A DNA stretch of 64,000 nt, from contig OZ244935.1 of the NCBI GenBank assembly GCA_965222005.1, forward strand, positions 5,270,001 to 5,334,000, given 5' to 3'. The notes beneath the pieces are model-generated. The model did no database searches. It saw nothing but the letters and a program-made list of their open reading frames with translations, and was not told the origin of the DNA. This DNA comes from CBDCTM01 sp965222005. GTDB taxonomy: Bacteria; Bacteroidota; Bacteroidia; Chitinophagales; Saprospiraceae. Position numbers and translations under genes: made by a program. Positions 1 to 11,900 of the stretch are shown in pieces (positions within the stretch are counted from its first letter, which is position 1; each line of letters opens with the position of its first letter).

Positions 1-252
1 GGCGCCGCTGCTGCACAAATGGTAGAAGCCATCTTACGCGATGAAAATCGAATATTTCCCGTTTGTACATGGCTCAATGGCGAATACGGCCTGAAGAACA
101 TATTCCTCGGTGTGCCTGTTAAGTTAAACAGCAAAGGCATCGGCGAGATCATCGAACTCAAGCTCAACAAAACGGAAATGAAGCTATTGAAAAACTCTGC
201 CAACCACGTCAGGAAAGTAATGCGGGTGTTTGAAAAGATGAAGATTGTGTAA
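1..252 (+). CDS. mdh: Malate dehydrogenase, C-terminal part (gene starts before the window)
   Basis: Frame 1 is open from the first base and ends at the TAA at 250-252, so about 83 C-terminal residues are visible. They contain the typical end of bacterial NAD-dependent malate/lactate dehydrogenases: the stretch around VCTWLNGEYGL, then FLGVPVKL, then IIELKLNKTE, which forms the last strands and C-terminal helix. The enzyme is known to interconvert malate and oxaloacetate in the cytoplasm as part of the TCA cycle. The catalytic His and the NAD-binding fold lie upstream and cannot be checked. An inverted repeat (261-308) follows directly. The product is a housekeeping enzyme, and nothing visible ties it to the genes that follow. 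Confidence 0.9.
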   Translation, partial: GAAAAQMVEAILRDENRIFPVCTWLNGEYGLKNIFLGVPVKLNSKGIGEIIELKLNKTEMKLLKNSANHVRKVMRVFEKMKIV

Positions 253-260
253 GCGTTATT

Positions 261-308
261 CGGTTGTCCGGTAGCCTGCTAACACAGATACCTGGCACCG
301 GACAACCG
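261..308. repeat. Inverted repeat related to the 27 kb minisatellite
   Basis: A perfect 12-base inverted repeat, CGGTTGTCCGGT (261-272) and ACCGGACAACCG (297-308), encloses a 24-base spacer. It fills most of the gap between mdh and the vWA gene. An A-rich stretch follows rather than a T tract, so it is not a standard plus-strand terminator. The core words GGTTGTCC/GGACAACC closely resemble the GAACAACC unit of the array at 27064-27346, which suggests one family of intergenic repeats. Confidence 0.6.
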
Positions 309-322
309 AAAAAAATAAAAAA

Positions 323-1423
323 ATGAAGGGCTGGAAATTTTCTCAATTCATTCCCGGACAAAAAGGCGGCTCCCCCTTCGAGCGGCTACTCAACATATTC
401 CGGCAGTTGTTGCTTTATACCTCCGGCGATGTAAGCGAAGCTCTGAGTTGGCTCACTGAGCTGGACAAGGAATATCAGCTCACCGATGAGCAATACGGAA
501 TTGCCGATTTCATCCAGGATCTTATCGACAAAGGGTATATCCAGCAGCAAGACGCCCGCAACCCCAATTTTGTGCCTTCCGCCAAGATGGAAATGGAAAT
601 GCGCCAGAAAGCCCTTGAGGATATTTTTGGGCAAATCAAAAAAGCACAAAGTGGCAAACACAATACACGCTATGAAGGCAAGGGTGATGAGTTTACTGCT
701 GATCGGAAGCCCTATGAATTTGGTGACAGCCTCGAAAATCTGGCCATTTCCGAATCGCTGCGCAATGCCCAAATCAACCACGGTATCGAGGATTTCCAGC
801 TTACCCAAAATGACCTGGAAGTACACGAAACTTATTACCAAAGCCAGATGAGTACGGTGCTGATGATTGATATTAGCCACTCGATGATTCTGTATGGAGA
901 AGATCGTATCACGCCGGCCAAAAAGGTAGCTATGGCACTATCAGAGCTCATCATCACGCGCTACCCTAAAGACACCCTCGACATCATCGTGTTTGGCAAT
1001 GATGCCTGGCAAATTAAAATCAGCGATTTACCCTATCTCCAGGTTGGCCCCTACCACACTAATACGGTAGCCGGACTCGAGCTGGCAATGGATCTGCTGC
1101 GCCGTCGGCGAAATCCCAACAAACAAATTTTTATGATCACCGACGGCAAGCCAACCTGTATAAAAAAAGGCAAAAAGTATTATAAAAACAGCTTTGGCCT
1201 CGACCGCAAAATTATCGGCCGGACGCTTAATCTCGCCACTCGCTGCCGCAAGCTCGATATCCCGATTACCACCTTCATGATCGCCCGCGACCCCTATCTG
1301 GTTCGTTTTGTTGACCAATTTACCAAAGCCAACAACGGCAAGGCATTTTATAGTAGTTTGCAGGGGCTGGGAGAGTTTATTTTTATGGATTACAAAAACA
1401 ATAAGCGCCGCAGGCACCGGTAA
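323..1423 (+). CDS. von Willebrand factor A (vWA) domain protein
   Basis: A 366-residue protein with no signal peptide, probably cytoplasmic. The first ~150 residues are helical and charged. The second half is a vWA fold with a MIDAS metal site: D183-I-S185-H-S187 matches DxSxS, and D274 in MITDGK is the usual third acidic position. This family often works with a MoxR-type AAA+ ATPase as a chaperone or activator pair, but no such ATPase is in the window, so the partner and substrate are unknown. The start at 323 follows an A-rich leader. The long antisense frame at 386-880 is a shadow. The domain call is firm; the biological role is not. Confidence 0.85.
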   Translation: MKGWKFSQFIPGQKGGSPFERLLNIFRQLLLYTSGDVSEALSWLTELDKEYQLTDEQYGIADFIQDLIDKGYIQQQDARNPNFVPSAKMEMEMRQKALEDIFGQIKKAQSGKHNTRYEGKGDEFTADRKPYEFGDSLENLAISESLRNAQINHGIEDFQLTQNDLEVHETYYQSQMSTVLMIDISHSMILYGEDRITPAKKVAMALSELIITRYPKDTLDIIVFGNDAWQIKISDLPYLQVGPYHTNTVAGLELAMDLLRRRRNPNKQIFMITDGKPTCIKKGKKYYKNSFGLDRKIIGRTLNLATRCRKLDIPITTFMIARDPYLVRFVDQFTKANNGKAFYSSLQGLGEFIFMDYKNNKRRRHR

Positions 1424-1439
1424 GCAAGTTTTCTGATCG

Positions 1440-1468
1440 TTGAAAATCAAGCCTGGCTCCTATTTTTG
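1440..1468 (+). promoter_or_regulatory. Possible Bacteroidota-type promoter for the first YceI gene
   Basis: The sequence GTTG ending at 1442, then 18 bases, then TATTTTTG at 1461-1468 fits the Bacteroidota sigma-ABfr pattern (TTTG at -33, TAnnTTTG at -7) with one mismatch in the upstream box. Transcription would begin near 1475, about 87 bases before the YceI start. The assignment rests on consensus matching only. Confidence 0.35.
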
Positions 1469-1561
1469 CCTATCTAAAGACAAAATTTCCCTATTCAGCA
1501 GCATTATTGTCACCTTTGCAACAACTGATTGGTAAATTGCTTAATCAATATAATAGCTGAC

Positions 1562-2116
1562 ATGAAAATTTTGCTATTTTGCTTACTCCTGAGTACGGGT
1601 ATAGACTGTTTGATAGCTCAGCAGCAGCTCTTTTTATGTGAAGACGGGCATGTGTTTTTTCGTTCGGATGCGCCGCTTGAACTCATAGAAGCCAACTCCA
1701 AACAGCTCCGGGGGGTAATTGACCCTCAAAAACGCAGCTTTGCATTCAGGTTGAGCATCAATTCTTTTGAAGGATTCAATAGTCGCCTGCAGCAAGTACA
1801 CTTCAATGAAAATTATCTAGAAAGCCATACTTACCCAAATGCCATTTTTAAAGGGAAAATCATTGAGCATATCGACTTCACAAAAGAAGGGACCTATGAT
1901 ATTCGTGCCAAAGGGATACTCGAAATTCATGGTATAAAGCAGGAACGAATTATCAAAAGTAAGCTCAAAATTCAGAACGAACAGGTCAGCATTCAATCTT
2001 TCTTCAGCATATTACTGGAGGAGCATGATATTCGCATACCCAAAATAGTACATCAGAAAATATCCGAATTGATATATGTCCAGATCAACGCAATTTTGAA
2101 AAAGCAAAATCTGTAA
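1562..2116 (+). CDS. YceI-like periplasmic protein (copy 1)
   Basis: A 184-residue protein. The start at 1562 places a signal peptide at the N-terminus (MKILLFCLLLSTG..., cleavage near IAQQQ); an upstream in-frame start at 1529 would add an unlikely leader. The body follows the YceI pattern: an early SDAPLE segment, then FNENYLES, a PNAIFKGKI strand and a GILEIHG strand. YceI proteins are small lipocalin-like barrels known to bind isoprenoid lipids or quinones in the periplasm. It shares many residues with the second YceI at 24558, including the SDAPLE and HFNENY stretches, so the two are paralogues bracketing the copper/redox island. The last strands diverge. The ligand is unknown. Confidence 0.75.
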   Translation: MKILLFCLLLSTGIDCLIAQQQLFLCEDGHVFFRSDAPLELIEANSKQLRGVIDPQKRSFAFRLSINSFEGFNSRLQQVHFNENYLESHTYPNAIFKGKIIEHIDFTKEGTYDIRAKGILEIHGIKQERIIKSKLKIQNEQVSIQSFFSILLEEHDIRIPKIVHQKISELIYVQINAILKKQNL

Positions 2117-2170
2117 ATGCTTGTTTAAATTGGTCATGTGTGCGGACGAAGCAATCGGAGCATAATATAT

Positions 2171-5059
2171 ATGAAGTACTTTGTTACTTTACACCTGCTC
2201 TTACTATCTGCCATAGTTGTTCAGCTCTTGGCCCAGACTCCATTTTTTAAAAACTACACGCTTCCCGAAATATACTCAGACGCCACATTGAACATCGTAT
2301 TTGAGGATCGAAACTCGATGCTTTGGTTTGGCACCAATGAAGGCTTGTTCAGCTATGATGGTATTCGATTTCAGCTGATTGACTCTAGACAAGACTCGGT
2401 TGCTTTGGCAGTACGCTCTGTTGTACAAGGGCCTGATAGCAAACTTTGGGTCGGGTGCCAAAACGGAAATATTTACTTTAAAGACGGTACCGACTCTCTC
2501 ATCCTCTGGCAGCCTGAAGAAGGTTTGCCGAAATCAGCTATTACGGGTATGCATTTCAGCTCCGAAGGCACATTTTGGATTGCCACCTACGGAGAAGGCC
2601 TTTATTGTTATACTCAAAATCGGATGTATAATATCAACACAGATGATGGTCTTTTGACTAATGAGATATACCACATCACCTCCGATACCAAAAACCGCAT
2701 TTGGGTAGCCACAGACAATGGCATTAGTATATGTAGCTTTTCAGGGCAAAAAAAGCAGGTTGAAAATATTACCAAAGCTGAAGGCTTACCAGATGAAATT
2801 GTCAAAACCATTTTGCGCGATAAGGAGGGCAATATGTGGATTGGCACCTATGACCAAGGAGTTTGCTACTACGACCTATCATCAAAGCAATTTGAGTTTC
2901 CTCTACAAAACTGGACACATGGCGAAATCAATCATTTAGAGCTGTTCGACAAAATCGAGCTGTGGATTGGCACCAATGGAAATGGTGTATTCAGATATAA
3001 CCTCCAGGAAGGCATCTTGTCGAACATGCAAGGCAAAAGCACATTGCACAATGCAAAAATTTATGACCTCCATAAAGATATTGAAGGTAATATCTGGATA
3101 TTGAGCAACCATTCACAAATATGCTCAGCCAACCGACAATTTGAATTTATGGAATTCGAAATCGAATCCATTCAGGCTATCCTCAGCGACCATCAGAACA
3201 ACGTATGGATTGGCAGCCAAAATGGCTTATACATTTATAACCCTCAAAGTAGTAGCCCTCCTCAAAGAGTTGTGCTATCCAACTCTAAACCATTGAATAT
3301 CATTAGTTTGTATGAAGACATATATCATCATATTTGGGTAGGTACTTTTGGACAAGGCGTATTTGTATTCGATCCATTTACCAAAAAAAGCCGGCATATT
3401 TCCGAACAACACGGATTAAACAACAATAGTGTGCTCTCGATCAAGGGGCGTAAAGAATCCATTTGGCTGGCTACCCTCGGAGGGGTAACAAGAATAACTA
3501 CTTCTGAGCAGTTTCTTCAGAGTACGCTACTTAATCACCGCAATTATTTAGAAGAGAACGGGCTGGGAGCTAATTTTATTTATAACATATATATCGACAG
3601 TAAAGATAGAATCTGGTTTGCTACTGACGGAAAAGGAATCACTGTACTCGATCAAAATGGTTTTGCGAATTTCCAGCAAGCTCAGGGTCAGCCACTAAAA
3701 GTTGTATATTCTATCACAGAAGACCACAATGGGCACATCTGGTTCAGTACGGCGCGACAGGGGATCTTTGAGTACTTTGATGGCCAATTCAGTCATTTGT
3801 CTTTACCTGACGGCATTCGCGACTTGGAAATAGCCAGCCTGGCCACCAATGCGAAGGGCGATATTCTCATCCTCCATCAGGGGGGGATCGATTTGCTGAA
3901 TCCCGAAAGCCGCCATTTAATCTATTATGATGATGAAGTGGGATTAAAAGAGCTTTCCCCAAACCTTAATGTCACTTGCAAAGATCAACACGGGCACATT
4001 TGGCTGGGCGACCAAAAGCGAATTATCAAATATACGGTACTCGATGAGCCTTTGAGCATCCACCCCCGTACACTTATCAAAAATGTGGCGGTTTTTCTTG
4101 ATCCTGTAAATCCGAATGATGACAATTATTTCCGCCACAACCAAAATCATCTCTCATTTGAATATATCGGGTTATGGTACACTGATCCGGCTACAGTATT
4201 GTATCGTTACAAGCTTGATGGTTATGATCTTGATTGGAAACGCTCTAAAGACCGGCAAGCTTCTTATTCCAACTTGCCGCCAGGAGCCTATCGATTTATG
4301 ATACAATCAACTGAAAATGAACAATTTATACATTCAGAACCTATTGAATATTATGCGTTTACCATTACTTCCCCCATCTGGCAGCGCTGGTGGTTCGTTG
4401 TGTTATCCGTCATTATTCTGGGTTTGGTTATATGGTGGATGATGCGGTATCGAGATGAGCAGTTGCAAAAGTCGGCCAACTTGAAAAAGGAAATGATTCA
4501 GTCACAGTTTGAGGCGTTGAAGAGCCAGATCAATCCCCACTTTTTATTCAATAACTTCAACACATTGATAACTATTATTGATGAAAACCCCAAACTAGCG
4601 GTTCAATATGTTGAACAACTTGCCGACTTTTACCGGAGCATATTGCAGTATCGGGAAAAAGACCTCATTACACTGAAGGAAGAAATAGAGCTGGTTGAAA
4701 ACTACAGTTTTTTACTAAAAAAACGCTTTGGCAATAACCTCAAACTCGATATTCGCACCAATGGTACACAAGCTTATGTAGCACCTCTGACATTGCAGAT
4801 GCTGATCGAAAATGCAGTAAAGCACAATACTATATCGAGCTCCAAACCACTGCATATTACCATCTCAAGTGAAAATGACAACTACATCAGTATCGCCAAC
4901 AATTTGCAAAAGAAGATCGGAGTTACACCACAACGATCCACCGGATTTGGGCTCCAAAGTATTATCAATCGTTATGATTTGCTCAGCGACAAAAAGGTAA
5001 GAATCGATCAATCTGCTACTCGATTTAAAGTATCAATCCCCATTATCAAAAAACCATGA
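2171..5059 (+). CDS. Sensor histidine kinase with periplasmic regulator propeller (LytS/HPK8-like)
   Basis: A 962-residue protein. The start at 2171 gives a clean signal peptide (MKYFVTLHLLLLSAIVV); the alternative at 2138 does not. Residues ~25-640 carry repeated Reg_prop units with the recurring words NMWIGTYDQGV, IWVGTFGQGV and IWFATDGKG, forming a predicted double beta-propeller sensor. A Y_Y_Y-type domain follows (~650-730), then one membrane helix (~738-760). The cytoplasmic part is a His_kinase (PF06580) module with the phospho-acceptor H790 in NPHFLFN and an N-box asparagine N881 in LIENAVKHN. The stop overlaps the next gene's start by four bases (ATGA), so kinase and regulator are co-translated. 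Family members sense extracellular ligands; here the neighbouring copper genes suggest, but do not prove, a metal or redox signal. Confidence 0.88.
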   Translation: MKYFVTLHLLLLSAIVVQLLAQTPFFKNYTLPEIYSDATLNIVFEDRNSMLWFGTNEGLFSYDGIRFQLIDSRQDSVALAVRSVVQGPDSKLWVGCQNGNIYFKDGTDSLILWQPEEGLPKSAITGMHFSSEGTFWIATYGEGLYCYTQNRMYNINTDDGLLTNEIYHITSDTKNRIWVATDNGISICSFSGQKKQVENITKAEGLPDEIVKTILRDKEGNMWIGTYDQGVCYYDLSSKQFEFPLQNWTHGEINHLELFDKIELWIGTNGNGVFRYNLQEGILSNMQGKSTLHNAKIYDLHKDIEGNIWILSNHSQICSANRQFEFMEFEIESIQAILSDHQNNVWIGSQNGLYIYNPQSSSPPQRVVLSNSKPLNIISLYEDIYHHIWVGTFGQGVFVFDPFTKKSRHISEQHGLNNNSVLSIKGRKESIWLATLGGVTRITTSEQFLQSTLLNHRNYLEENGLGANFIYNIYIDSKDRIWFATDGKGITVLDQNGFANFQQAQGQPLKVVYSITEDHNGHIWFSTARQGIFEYFDGQFSHLSLPDGIRDLEIASLATNAKGDILILHQGGIDLLNPESRHLIYYDDEVGLKELSPNLNVTCKDQHGHIWLGDQKRIIKYTVLDEPLSIHPRTLIKNVAVFLDPVNPNDDNYFRHNQNHLSFEYIGLWYTDPATVLYRYKLDGYDLDWKRSKDRQASYSNLPPGAYRFMIQSTENEQFIHSEPIEYYAFTITSPIWQRWWFVVLSVIILGLVIWWMMRYRDEQLQKSANLKKEMIQSQFEALKSQINPHFLFNNFNTLITIIDENPKLAVQYVEQLADFYRSILQYREKDLITLKEEIELVENYSFLLKKRFGNNLKLDIRTNGTQAYVAPLTLQMLIENAVKHNTISSSKPLHITISSENDNYISIANNLQKKIGVTPQRSTGFGLQSIINRYDLLSDKKVRIDQSATRFKVSIPIIKKP

Positions 5060-5823
5060 ATATCCACATTGTTATTATAGAAGATGAAGCTGCTGCTGCA
5101 AGAAGGCTTGCCAAACTGATTCAGGAAATTGATCCTTCTGTAAAAATTGTTCAACGACTCGACAGTATTGAGACCAGCATCGAATGGCTAAGTAAACATG
5201 AAGATTACGATCTTTTGCTTATGGATATCCATCTGGCTGACGGCTCAAGTTTTGAAATATTCGAGCATATTGATCTCAAAAAGCCAGTCATTTTCACTAC
5301 AGCTTTTGATGAATATGCTATCAACGCATTCAAAGTAAATGCTGTTGACTATCTGCTTAAGCCCATCAAGAAAAACGAATTAGCCAATGCCATCAACAAG
5401 TTTAAAAACACCGACCTATCCCGCTTGTTCGATATCCAAAAGTTCGTGCAAAGCTTCCCTTCTGCAAATGAGCTCAACAACCTCAATAAGCGTTTTTTAA
5501 TACGCCTCGGGCAGCATATCAAGTTGGTCGAAATTAAAGACATCGCCTATTTTTATACCGAGGACAAAATCACCTTTCTCATAACCAATACCGGTAAGCG
5601 TTATCCGCTCGACCACAGCCTGGAAAAGCTGGAGCAAATTCTCAACCCCCAACAGTTTTTCCGCATCAACCGGCAATTTATCATCAACATCGATGCCATT
5701 GATGAATTATACACCTACTCAAAGTCGAGGGTAAAGGTAATACTGTCGCCATCTTGTGAATTGGAGACTATAGTAAGTACAGAACGGTCTCCCCATTTCA
5801 AAAAATGGTTAGCCGGGAGTTGA
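5056..5823 (+). CDS. LytTR-family response regulator
   Basis: A 255-residue cytoplasmic regulator. The receiver domain (1-~120) has the acidic pocket in IIEDE, the phosphorylatable D57 in LLLMDIHLADG, and K102 in VDYLLKPI. The C-terminal ~105 residues form a LytTR DNA-binding domain, with the typical LVEIKDIAYFYTEDK and FFRINRQFIIN segments. It overlaps the kinase gene by four bases, so the two make a cognate pair. LytTR regulators bind direct repeats upstream of their targets. The giant cupredoxin gene begins 176 bases downstream on the same strand and is the most obvious candidate target, although I could not identify a clear operator there. Confidence 0.9.
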   Translation: MNIHIVIIEDEAAAARRLAKLIQEIDPSVKIVQRLDSIETSIEWLSKHEDYDLLLMDIHLADGSSFEIFEHIDLKKPVIFTTAFDEYAINAFKVNAVDYLLKPIKKNELANAINKFKNTDLSRLFDIQKFVQSFPSANELNNLNKRFLIRLGQHIKLVEIKDIAYFYTEDKITFLITNTGKRYPLDHSLEKLEQILNPQQFFRINRQFIINIDAIDELYTYSKSRVKVILSPSCELETIVSTERSPHFKKWLAGS

Positions 5824-5998
5824 TAGCATCCCTGTTCCACCTACTTCCACCTACTTCATCGAATAGCCCTGCCTAATTCCAGTTCAATCCCTTTTTTTCC
5901 CCATTCAGCTATTAAAAATTAATAGATAACACTTATTAATATACTTTCACTTTCATAATTGAAACCAAATAATTTGCACACAGCAAAATGCCCAAATA

Positions 5999-8900
5999 AT
6001 GATGAAGTTTTACTGTTCATTTGCTTTTTATTTCTCACTTCTGACCCTAAGCCTTTCTCAAAATTGTACTGCTGACTTTACTTTTGACCCAATGGATCTG
6101 ACTGTGACGTTTACCGATCAATCCGTTTCTAATGACGGGAGTCCTATCATTTCCTGGTTTTGGGATTTTGATGACGGCAATACTTCCTCAGTACAAAATC
6201 CAATACATACTTATACATCAGCAGAAGACTACAATGTATGTCTTACTATCACAACAGGTAATGGTTGTTCCAATTCTATTTGTTATGAAGTAGAGATTTG
6301 TGAGCTTGTCATTTCTGCTACAGTCGGTACATCCTGTAACGCCAACAATAATGTTCAAGTAGATGTCACAATAACAGACCCTTATGATGCTGCGCGCGAA
6401 ATCAACGTCCTTCTCGACGGAACGCCAATTCCTGGTAGCCCCTTTGATATTGATGACGTCAACCCGGTCATACTCACTTTATCTGTACCTGGAGACGGCC
6501 TTACTCATACTATTGATGCTCAATCTACTCGAGTAGGTACATGTGCTGCTTCTTTTTCATTCACCACTACCGATTGCACTTCAGGTTGCTTTCTCAGTGG
6601 CATTTCTACTCAATATGTTGGATCGGTTACACATATTGTGGAAGTACGAGACAACTTTTTTTCTCCCTCCTCTACTACGCTCAATGCTGCTGATATTGTA
6701 GAGTTTCAATGGATTGACGGCGGGCACACTTCTACCTCCGATGCAACCAGTGGCCCAGATAGTTGGAATAGTGGAGAGCTGGGGGCTGGAGCAACCTATT
6801 CGGTAACGATCAACAACCCTGGCACACACCCTTATTATTGCATCCCTCACGGAGGTCCAGGAGGTGCAGGCATGTCAGGCACCATCATTGCCAATTGCCC
6901 GGCCGGAAATAATTTCACTATCAACGTCACCTTTAATACAACTGTCGCAAATCCAGCTGGATTTAATCTGATCATTGATGGCGTTGTAGATCCAGGTAGC
7001 CCCTATCCTTATCAGGGCACCGGACAAAATAGCGTAACTACTACTATTGCAGGAGATGGAATGGCACACACAATCACTATCGAAGATGTCAACACCCCAA
7101 GTTGCTCGATTTCCACAGTTTTCAATGCACCTAACTGTGGAGCAGCTCCTAATTGTAGCATTTCTCTGAGTGCTACAGAGGTTGGTCCTTGTGATGCAAG
7201 CAATCAGGTTCCTGTAGATATAACAGTTACTTCTGTAAATGGTGGAACCGCCGGGTTCAATTTATTTATAGACGGCAATTTGGTTAGCGGTAGTCCATTC
7301 CCTTATGGCGGAGGTAGTACCGTAATAAATGTCAACGTTGCTGGAGATGGACAAAGTCATACCATCCTCGCTGAAGATGTAATTACAACTACTTGCTCTG
7401 GTTCTACAAATATTACCACTACCAACTGCTCCGTCCAATGCGCACTCACCAACCTCAACCTCAGCACAGGCAATCCCATCACACATACGGTGGAGGTACA
7501 GGACTTCCAGTTCGCTCCAGCCAATATCAGTATCAGTGTCAATGATAATGTCAACTTTATCTGGACTGGCGCCGTCCCTCACTCCACTACATCCGATGCT
7601 ACCTCCGGACCCGATAGCTGGGATAGCGGCGTCATCGGAGCAGGATCTTCTTTTCAAGTCACCATCAATTCCGTCGGGGTTCATCCTTACTACTGTACTC
7701 CTCATGGTGGACCCGGTGGCGTCGGTATGGCAGGCTCTATTACCGCCAATGCAACTTGCAACAACGGAAATGTCGCCGTCGCCGTATCCTTTAATGAGGT
7801 CGGTGGAAGCTTTAATGGTTTCAATGTACTTGTCGATGGTACCGTCACGCCTGGCAGTCCATACTCCTATGACCCATCCGGGGCCAATACCGTCTCCGTT
7901 GATGTCCCGGGTGATGGACAAAGCCACTCCATCGAGCTCAGAGACTTCGATGATCCTGCTTGCACCATCTCCGGCAATATTGCCACTCCAAATTGCAATG
8001 CACCTACTTGTCAGCTCTCTGCCTCTGCTACTCAAAATGGTGGTTGTAATGGAAACAATGTTTCTTACGACCTCGAGGTCTCTGATACCGGCGGTGGGGC
8101 CGGCGGATTCAACGTCTTGATCGATGGTACCATCACACCAGGAAGTCCTTACCCCTACAGCGGAACAGGTACTACTACCGTCTCCATTAATATCACTGGC
8201 GATGGCCAAAGTCATAATATCGATGTCCAGGATGTCGATCAGTCTGCATGTAATACTTCTTTGTCTGTCACTACTCCGGATTGCTCCGTCCAATGCGCAC
8301 TCACCAACCTCAACCTCAGCACTGGTAATCCTATCACACATACCGTAGAAGTGCAGGACTTCCAGTTCGCTCCGGCCAGCATCAGTGTTAGTGTCAATGA
8401 TAATGTCAACTTTATCTGGACTGGCGCCGTCCCTCACTCCACTACATCCGATGCTACCTCCGGACCCGATAGCTGGGATAGTGGCGTCATCGGAGCAGGA
8501 TCTTCTTTTCAAGTCACCATCAATTCCGTCGGGGTTCATCCTTACTACTGTACTCCTCATGGTGGACCCGGTGGCGTCGGTATGGCAGGCTCTATTACCG
8601 CCAATGCAGCTTGCAACAACGGAAATGTCGCCGTCGCTGTTTCCTTTAATGAGGTCGGTGGAAGCTTTAATGGTTTCAATGTACTTGTCGATGGTACCGT
8701 CACGCCTGGCAGTCCATACTCCTATGACCCATCCGGGGCCAATACCGTCTCCGTTGATGTCCCGGGTGATGGACAAAGCCACTCCATCGAGCTCAGAGAC
8801 TTCGATGATCCTGCTTGCACCATCTCCGGCAACATTACCACTCCAAATTGCAATGCACCTACTTGTCAAATCTCTGCTACCGCTACTCAAAATGGTGGTT

Positions 8901-11900
8901 GTAATGGAAACAATGTTTCTTACGACCTCGAGGTCTCTGATACCGGCGGTGGGATCGGCGGATTCAACGTCTTGATCGATGGTACCATCACACCAGGAAG
9001 TCCTTACCCCTACAGCGGAACAGGTACTACTACCGTCTCCATTAATATCACTGGCGATGGCCAAAATCATAATATCGATGTCCAGGATGTCGATCAGTCT
9101 GCATGCAATACTTCTTTGTCTGTCACTACTCCGAACTGCTCCGTCCAATGCGCACTCACCAACCTCAACCTCAGCACTGGTAATCCTATCACACATACCG
9201 TAGAAGTGCAAGACTTCCAGTTTTTTCCTCATGAAATAATGATTGGACTTGGCGACACTGTTAGATTTATTTGGACAGGGGTTGTTGAACATACGACGAC
9301 TTCTGATGCTACCACAGGGCCGGATAGCTGGGATAGTGGATTACTTGGTCAAGGGGCTGAATATACTGTAGTTTTCAATACCCTGGGAGACCATTCTTAT
9401 TATTGTATTCCGCATGGAGCGCCAGGTGGCATTGGTATGGCAGGACTTGTTACGGTTCTCCCAGCTTGTGATATGGGAGGGGTGAGTGTAAATGTCAGCT
9501 TTCAATCGGAGGGAGGAAGTTTTGATGGATTTAATGTATATATCGATGGTGGCATTGAAAGTGGCAGCCCTTATACGTATGATCTATCTGGTCAAAATAT
9601 ACTTAATGTATCCATACCCGGAGATAGCTTATACCATACCATCCATATTCAGGACGTAGTTGATCTTAGCTGCGAAATATTAGATTCAATTCAGAGTCCC
9701 AACTGTAATTGTCAATTGAATTTATCTCTTGCTCAATCAGGAGGATGCAATAATGGAGACAGTGTAACAATCAATATACTATTGGAGTCAGACAATGTAG
9801 GTAATAATGGCTTTAACTTAACAGTTGACAATCTACTCGTTGCTGATAGTATTCCATACGATTCTACAGGTTCCACTCTGTATATGCTAGCACTTCCCGG
9901 AGACGGTCAGGCTCATATTTTTGAAATCAATGATGTTAATGACAGCACCTGCATTGCAATGGACACCATTACAGTTTCCAACTGTACGGATCCATGCATG
10001 CTTCAAGATTTACAAATCACAATATCCGGAGGAACTCCCACGACCCATATTGTTGAAGTTCAGGATTTCCAGTTCTCTCCAAAAAATATCAATATCAATC
10101 TCGGCGATTTGGTTCGATTTGACTGGACAGGTGCTATTCCACACACAAGTACCTCCGATGCTGCATCAGGGCCCGATAGCTGGGATAGCGGGCTGCTGCA
10201 ACAGGGGGCTTCGTTTGATGTGAATATTCAACAAGCGGGACATCATCCTTACTATTGTATCCCGCATGGAGCACCAGGCGGTATAGGGATGGCGGGCTCT
10301 ATCACCGCCGCTCCTGTTTGTGATAATGGTATGGTAAACACAACACTCAGCTTTACATCAATCAATGGTGGCACTTCTGGCTATAATGTACTCATAGATG
10401 GAACAATTTACGCTGGTAGCCCTTTCTCCTATGCTCCCAATGGGCAAAATACGCTGGATTTACAACTACCCGGTGATGGTATATCTCACCGGATTACCAT
10501 TCAGGATATTGATGATTCTGCTTGCCAAATTGAACAGCGTATTCAAACACCCGACTGCGGCAATACTCCCAGCTGTAGTATGCAATTGGAAGCGCAGCGC
10601 ATAAGTGATTGTATTCCTGGCAGTAGTGATGTGGAAATACAACTTACCATCATTGCGTCTAATAATGGCAACTCAGGCTACGAGCTTTATATTGATGGCA
10701 ATTTACATGCCGGTAGTCCTTTTGCTTATGACCCATCCGGAACAACTGTCCAAAATATTTTGATCGCTGGCACTGGTGCTTCAAGAAGCATAGAGGTAAG
10801 AGATGTAGATAACCCGGATTGCACTGCTCTAACGAATGTCAACACTCCCCAATGTGGTACTTTATGTGAGGTGCAAAATTTACAGATTCACACGCACCAG
10901 CCAATTACTCACATAGTAGAAGTACAGGATTTTGATTTTGTACCTTCCCAATTAGATGTAATGGTAGGTGATTCTGTAAGATTTATCTGGACCGGGGTAA
11001 TTCCTCATACCTCCACATCTGATGCTGCTTCAGGGCCCGACAGCTGGGATAGTGGGCTGCTCGCCCAGGGAGACACATATATAGTAGTAATCAATACAGA
11101 AGGCAGCCACCCCTATTACTGCATTCCTCATGGCGGGCCAGGAGGTATAGGTATGGCAGGTGTTATTGAAGCATTACCACATTGCGATGAAGACAGATCA
11201 AACGTCAATATCACCTTTGATATAATTAGTGGTAGTGCATTGGGGTACAACGTATTTGTGGATGGGAACTTGGTAAATGGCAGCCCATTTGAATATAAGA
11301 ATCGATCAGGCTATAATAGTCAGGTCATTAATGTTGCAGGAGATACCTCTACCCATACATTAACCATTCAGGATTTAGATATCAACTTCTGTGCTGCAAG
11401 CATCAATTATATTTCGCCAGAATGCTTACCTACTTGTCAGATAATCGGACTTCAGGCTGCCACAGGTAGTGATATTGTGCATGAAATTGAAGTGAGAGAT
11501 TTTGACTTTTTCCCAGCTACACTCAATGCCGCCATTGGAGAAACCATTAGATTTGTTTGGACTGGTAGTATTCCACACACTACTACTTCTGATGCTTTAA
11601 ATGGGCCCGATAGTTGGGATAGTGGTTTACTTGGTCAAGGGGCTACCTTTGATGTTGTACTTCAGCAAGCTGGCCAACATCAATATTACTGCATACCTCA
11701 CGGAGGTCCTAATGGTATTGGAATGGCCGGAATAATTAACGCTTCTTCGGATTGTGAAAATGACATGGTAAATGTATCCCTGAATTTTCACGTCAGCAAT
11801 GGCAGCACTAATGGATATAATGTATTTGTGGATGGGAACTTAGTCAATGGCAGCCCGTTTATGTATGACGATCCAAGAGGAAATAATGAAACAATAATTC

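Noticed and set aside
7262..9292. A 676-codon open frame on the minus strand across the first cupredoxin array
   Set aside because: It is antisense to a clearly real gene, has no domain match, and owes its length to the repeated unit and C-ending codons of the sense strand.
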